Assembly: GCA_900316275.1 (NCBI GenBank)
Contig: ONCF01000071.1
Location: forward strand, 1 to 61,632
Source of the DNA: an uncultured Veillonellaceae bacterium
GTDB lineage: Bacteria; Bacillota; Negativicutes; Selenomonadales; Selenomonadaceae
Direction of reading: 5' to 3'
Length of the DNA stretch: 61,632 bases
A program made the position numbers and the translations under genes. Positions 60,901 to 61,632 of the stretch are shown piece after piece (within the stretch, counting starts at the first letter, position 1; the number at the start of each line of letters is the position of its first letter). The notes below the pieces were generated by a model. It was given only the letters and a program-made list of their open reading frames with translations, was not told the DNA's origin and ran no database searches.

Positions 60901-61632
60901 GCGAAATTCAGCGAAGGCAGTTACATCACACGCTGGGCACTCTTTGCCCGTTCCATGATGCTGCGCCTCGTGCTCATGGCACTCATCGGCAGCACCATGA
61001 AATTCGCGTTTGGCCTGGAGGGCTCCGGCGACGACGACAAGTGGAAGAGAGAGAAGGGCTCCGACGGCAAGGAGACGAAAGTGGCCGTGCCATGGCAGGA
61101 GCGCTTCCTCAAGGTGTTCGGCAACAATGCTATGTCACAGACCTTCGGTGCGTTCCCGCTCGTACGCGACTTTGCCAACCTCATGGCGAGCTACCTGTTC
61201 AACGGCACCACCTACGGCAAGTCCAGCGCCGACTTTTTCAGCGTCGGCATGCGCGGCTTCACCGAGGGCTGGCGGGCAGTCACGATGCTGGCCAAGAAGA
61301 GCGAGCAGAACCTCGAGTTGCAGGAGCAGGAGGCGAAGCGCGAGCAGGCATGGCAGGAACGGCTCAAGAAGCTCAAGGGCAAGAAGCGTGCCGAGGCTAT
61401 CCGCAAGCACGAGGAGGAGGAGAAATACCGCCACCCGCAGAAGCCTATCACCTACAGCGACGTGGCCAAGCACGGCGCGCGGGCCCTTTCCTCACTCACG
61501 GCCGCGCGTGTGGGCATCACCAGCACGATGGCCGACGCCGTCACCACCACCATGCAGTACCTCAACGACAGCTCGGACCGCTACGACAAGACGTGGACCA
61601 ACATGGTGTGGTCCGTCATCTGGGACAAGAAC
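54952..61632 (+). CDS. giant phage polyvalent protein (partial; N-terminus uncertain, C-terminus beyond window)
   Basis: One frame stays open from the tandem stops TAA-TAG (54946-54951) to the last base: over 2220 codons. Counting from 54952, about 250-400 resembles LPD3 (IKEKLP, FYRLIIPVRIDGEQKTLIIV). About 475-710 is an ART-PolyVal ADP-ribosyltransferase (LAWHGSPHVFDHFDLG, GWGLYFAKN). Residues 744-748 are HEMSH of a zincin. Long charged helices follow. About 1980 to the end resembles LPD38, with a hydrophobic stretch (MLRLVLMALIGSTMKFAFGL). Such proteins are thought to be packed in virions and injected. The first ATG is at 55063; likely the true N-terminus was lost at the adjacent repeat. 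Confidence 0.8.
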   Translation, partial: MGQYFLQAHGDTVPFCRRQQNGTCETGQTAYKALQDGMGKGGQILEVRDENDRVTYKRTTENAEWYRNFYATFHRAPTKDELTQMAIALTTGDASAPKVMGFIPQSEEEQQAMADSKREIDYLQQALTTLDKIKPTMQKLNGVEMKLTEGLSSEAFTVYRTVSDQLKAFGGLPARAARVSAILTARHADIVAGIISKKTGKKYTALDYMRERYGFDAEGKYIGDNALHQPVTELDLELDKQIPVLDLDTMDTSLRNKEPKEVIAYIKEKLPRDAIPTADFKAMIGAPNDSYGATHIVRNKSAAAEENRIARNAALTNIDAVIRHSYLIEVVPNEKIAVAQEMPRWKRKAQRRKNSIDEFYRLIIPVRIDGEQKTLIIVAENKHGKVSINQNETNLYEIYTAKEENHPVRLSEQNTPDTRATEDGSPSTISIRDTLRGVKDYLFQPYVDENGNANYGVYLQNGVMYLGQNASLNQLAWHGSPHVFDHFDLGAIGTGEGARVHGWGLYFAKNREMSEKYRAMLAGKPESVALNGTTYHYQGNKIIGPDGKAVDDLPLMLAISELLESGSKEKTLDRAKGAAALAFDKEQKETWQRVQEIIENSDVRFKQDGTLLEVDVPENDVLLDEQKQFEDQPENVKAALLSLGIANATGRKGQQIYDELSRKLGSDRAASLALNEAGIKGLRYTDDVDGECFVVFDDKAVSIIDRYNQAANAKAAVRGTTTVMQDGRRIVSLTQNADESTYMHEMSHIFLMDLGDLAQIDETSAKELEVVNQWAEWHRGDAALYKGSPWAAEFRAREESIIAAEDAGDFDEADRLKNVWRQERFARAFEQYLRDGQAPARGLRAVFRKFKQFLRQIYQAVIADGTKASEPVRRIMDRMIATEDEITEMELDDRYKDISKAGGEKLFNESEQDTYKRWQKEAAEEAKEKLMKELMQDLNAKVDEEFNARVAKEDEDYRRELMNEPVYLAMQAAVASGSEEAVLGWFPSIEAYTKAIEEAPTFEDALKEHMDAYKETLEAELIRTHLSEENVTHIMESTLYRAKLESLKATAFAKKQRLINTITSKAERAMSSVEEKITALPEDTDLKVERFDKSVKDVMKEINRLRFSTRWSTADIERIEGMLQAATKEELAKKMADFKLAVQNDKANEKAVEKANEGRMHAYKDMAKKSLAGKPLHEACDYNGYIRQAKKAAKQVQQMVKAKRWDMAILAQQRQAMAMALAEESRKLRQHVDKLTGQVKRQLQARTVRLPKDERYWHRHLAYMLRITSTDAQKPASGCAGLDALFSDMTASLDMQEGFSPTDILEMANEQGADFKGWQSLTMNQFEDAVNAMNILYTTGKNKFNMVTVGGKAIADVVDEIIHDDSEASRVGVQRRVVNEDIGGLGYNEWLAKLPGGEAAARMGVKALSAITKPEEILRALGTKAHKYIYGIYERAREQEGKRIADEMAALQKILAPYSHKERQAWKDRNIQLSGYEGMLSKENVICMALNLGNTINRQRLAGGFEMPEQDIVDFVEKHMTTKDWQLVQDIWDHLNTYWQDTVAVEEKLNGMAIKKVEAVPFTVKASDTGEQIRLKGGYYPIAYNPKKSSKAAENAENALARGSMSGAMVLGTNRGFTKSRAEVDIEGRPLLLEFSVVPDHLQAVIHNITFRLAARDVYRLINNKDFEAHVADTLGSEYHAILKEWATDVWNITGNNNVAENVIGKVFNWLRANSTMSIMGYRIWPVVENISNIAPVIDKLGAAETAAAIADFYANIGEARHMLTKSVFMQNRINSLDRDIRQQPGLFSATYRPIEIIRDHAYDLMLYSDLMLSAPLWLRSYKNAFGDKLAEVRKENAAHIQAIRAAQDKVDSIKAQLLDLAEGKLPERAELSPFDVVNMTEAEGMDYLDRQQKDLEKDLLKAEQEFQQATELPIYTDAEIISEAERRAVFAADGAVRDTFGSGATMDQSSIQRTRNAAIKLMTTFYSFFNTQFNAILASYRHAKFSEGSYITRWALFARSMMLRLVLMALIGSTMKFAFGLEGSGDDDKWKREKGSDGKETKVAVPWQERFLKVFGNNAMSQTFGAFPLVRDFANLMASYLFNGTTYGKSSADFFSVGMRGFTEGWRAVTMLAKKSEQNLELQEQEAKREQAWQERLKKLKGKKRAEAIRKHEEEEKYRHPQKPITYSDVAKHGARALSSLTAARVGITSTMADAVTTTMQYLNDSSDRYDKTWTNMVWSVIWDKN
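54987..55020. repeat. perfect 13-bp inverted repeat at the 5' edge of the polyvalent gene
   Basis: GGTCCCATTTTGC (54987-54999) and GCAAAATGGGACC (55008-55020) flank AGACGTCA, which contains GACGTC. There is no T-run beside the arms. It marks the place where the polyvalent frame becomes convincingly coding, so it may be a recombination scar or a phage binding site. Confidence 0.6.

Larger units (their letters stand above)
51549..61632. mobile_element. prophage or phage-derived integrated element (left end, runs past the window)
   Basis: The region starts after the second VOC gene and holds a tyrosine integrase, small orphan genes, an abortive-infection gene with AT-richer composition, and a phage-type polyvalent protein. 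No capsid, portal or terminase gene is seen before the window ends. The layout may be a prophage that lost a central part, or one whose structural genes lie further right. Confidence 0.7.

Noticed and set aside
1-61632. CRISPR arrays, tRNA or rRNA genes and IS transposases
   Set aside because: Reading for regular repeat-spacer units, CCA-ending cloverleafs and transposase motifs gave none that I could support; without a covariance search, a missed tRNA is possible but unlikely.

Overview
The window reads as a chromosomal segment of a GC-rich member of the Negativicutes (Bacillota), most likely Selenomonadaceae (Selenomonas/Mitsuokella-like). This rests on gene content and order: a tRNA-Thr T-box before thrS, an L20-type leader before infC-rpmI-rplT with an AUU-started infC, a short-form HisG paired with HisZ, a ThrR/PheB-hom-thrB cluster, ispH overlapping a four-repeat S1 gene, and the DUF512-der-plsY string. 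The genus is inference; no 16S gene is present.

Layout. 1-5.2 kb: translation genes (thrS, infC, rpmI, rplT, a TrmH-type methyltransferase) with their RNA leaders. 5.2-7.7 kb: a decayed AAA/DUF4143 ATPase, a Tat-exported DUF362 protein and a papain-like hypothetical protein. 7.7-15.4 kb, minus strand: an intact four-gene Wadjet (Jet) anti-plasmid system in the order jetD-jetA-jetB-jetC. 15.5-24.9 kb: histidine biosynthesis, as yerC/hisR-hisZ-HD protein, then hisG-D-C-B-H-A-F-IE under a second promoter. 25-34 kb: a SpoVB/MurJ-like flippase with a lipid kinase, a large FAD/Fe-S D-lactate-type dehydrogenase, manA, ispH and rpsA. 34-43 kb: DUF512, der, plsY, thrR, hom, thrB, a CCA-type nucleotidyltransferase, a gamma-carbonic-anhydrase-like protein and ndk. 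43-51.5 kb: trmL, a ferredoxin-like aldo/keto reductase, a HAD phosphatase, a TauE/SafE permease, an ABC-F ATPase, an alpha/beta hydrolase, an XRE regulator, ssb and two VOC proteins.

51.5 kb to the end is a mobile element: a tyrosine integrase, a candidate core attachment site, small hypothetical genes, a duplicated promoter element, an Abi_2/AbiF-type HEPN abortive-infection gene preceded by what looks like its own structured RNA, and a giant phage 'polyvalent protein' frame of more than 6.6 kb that runs off the window. That frame carries LPD3-like, ART-PolyVal, HEMSH metallopeptidase and LPD38-like regions. It opens just after tandem stops beside a perfect 13-bp inverted repeat, which suggests a deletion or recombination scar.

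The most notable items are two defence modules in one window: Wadjet against plasmids, and a prophage-borne AbiF-like HEPN protein with an RNA partner. The second, together with the truncated polyvalent protein, is the best candidate for follow-up. All functional names come from reading motifs and gene order. No database search was run.
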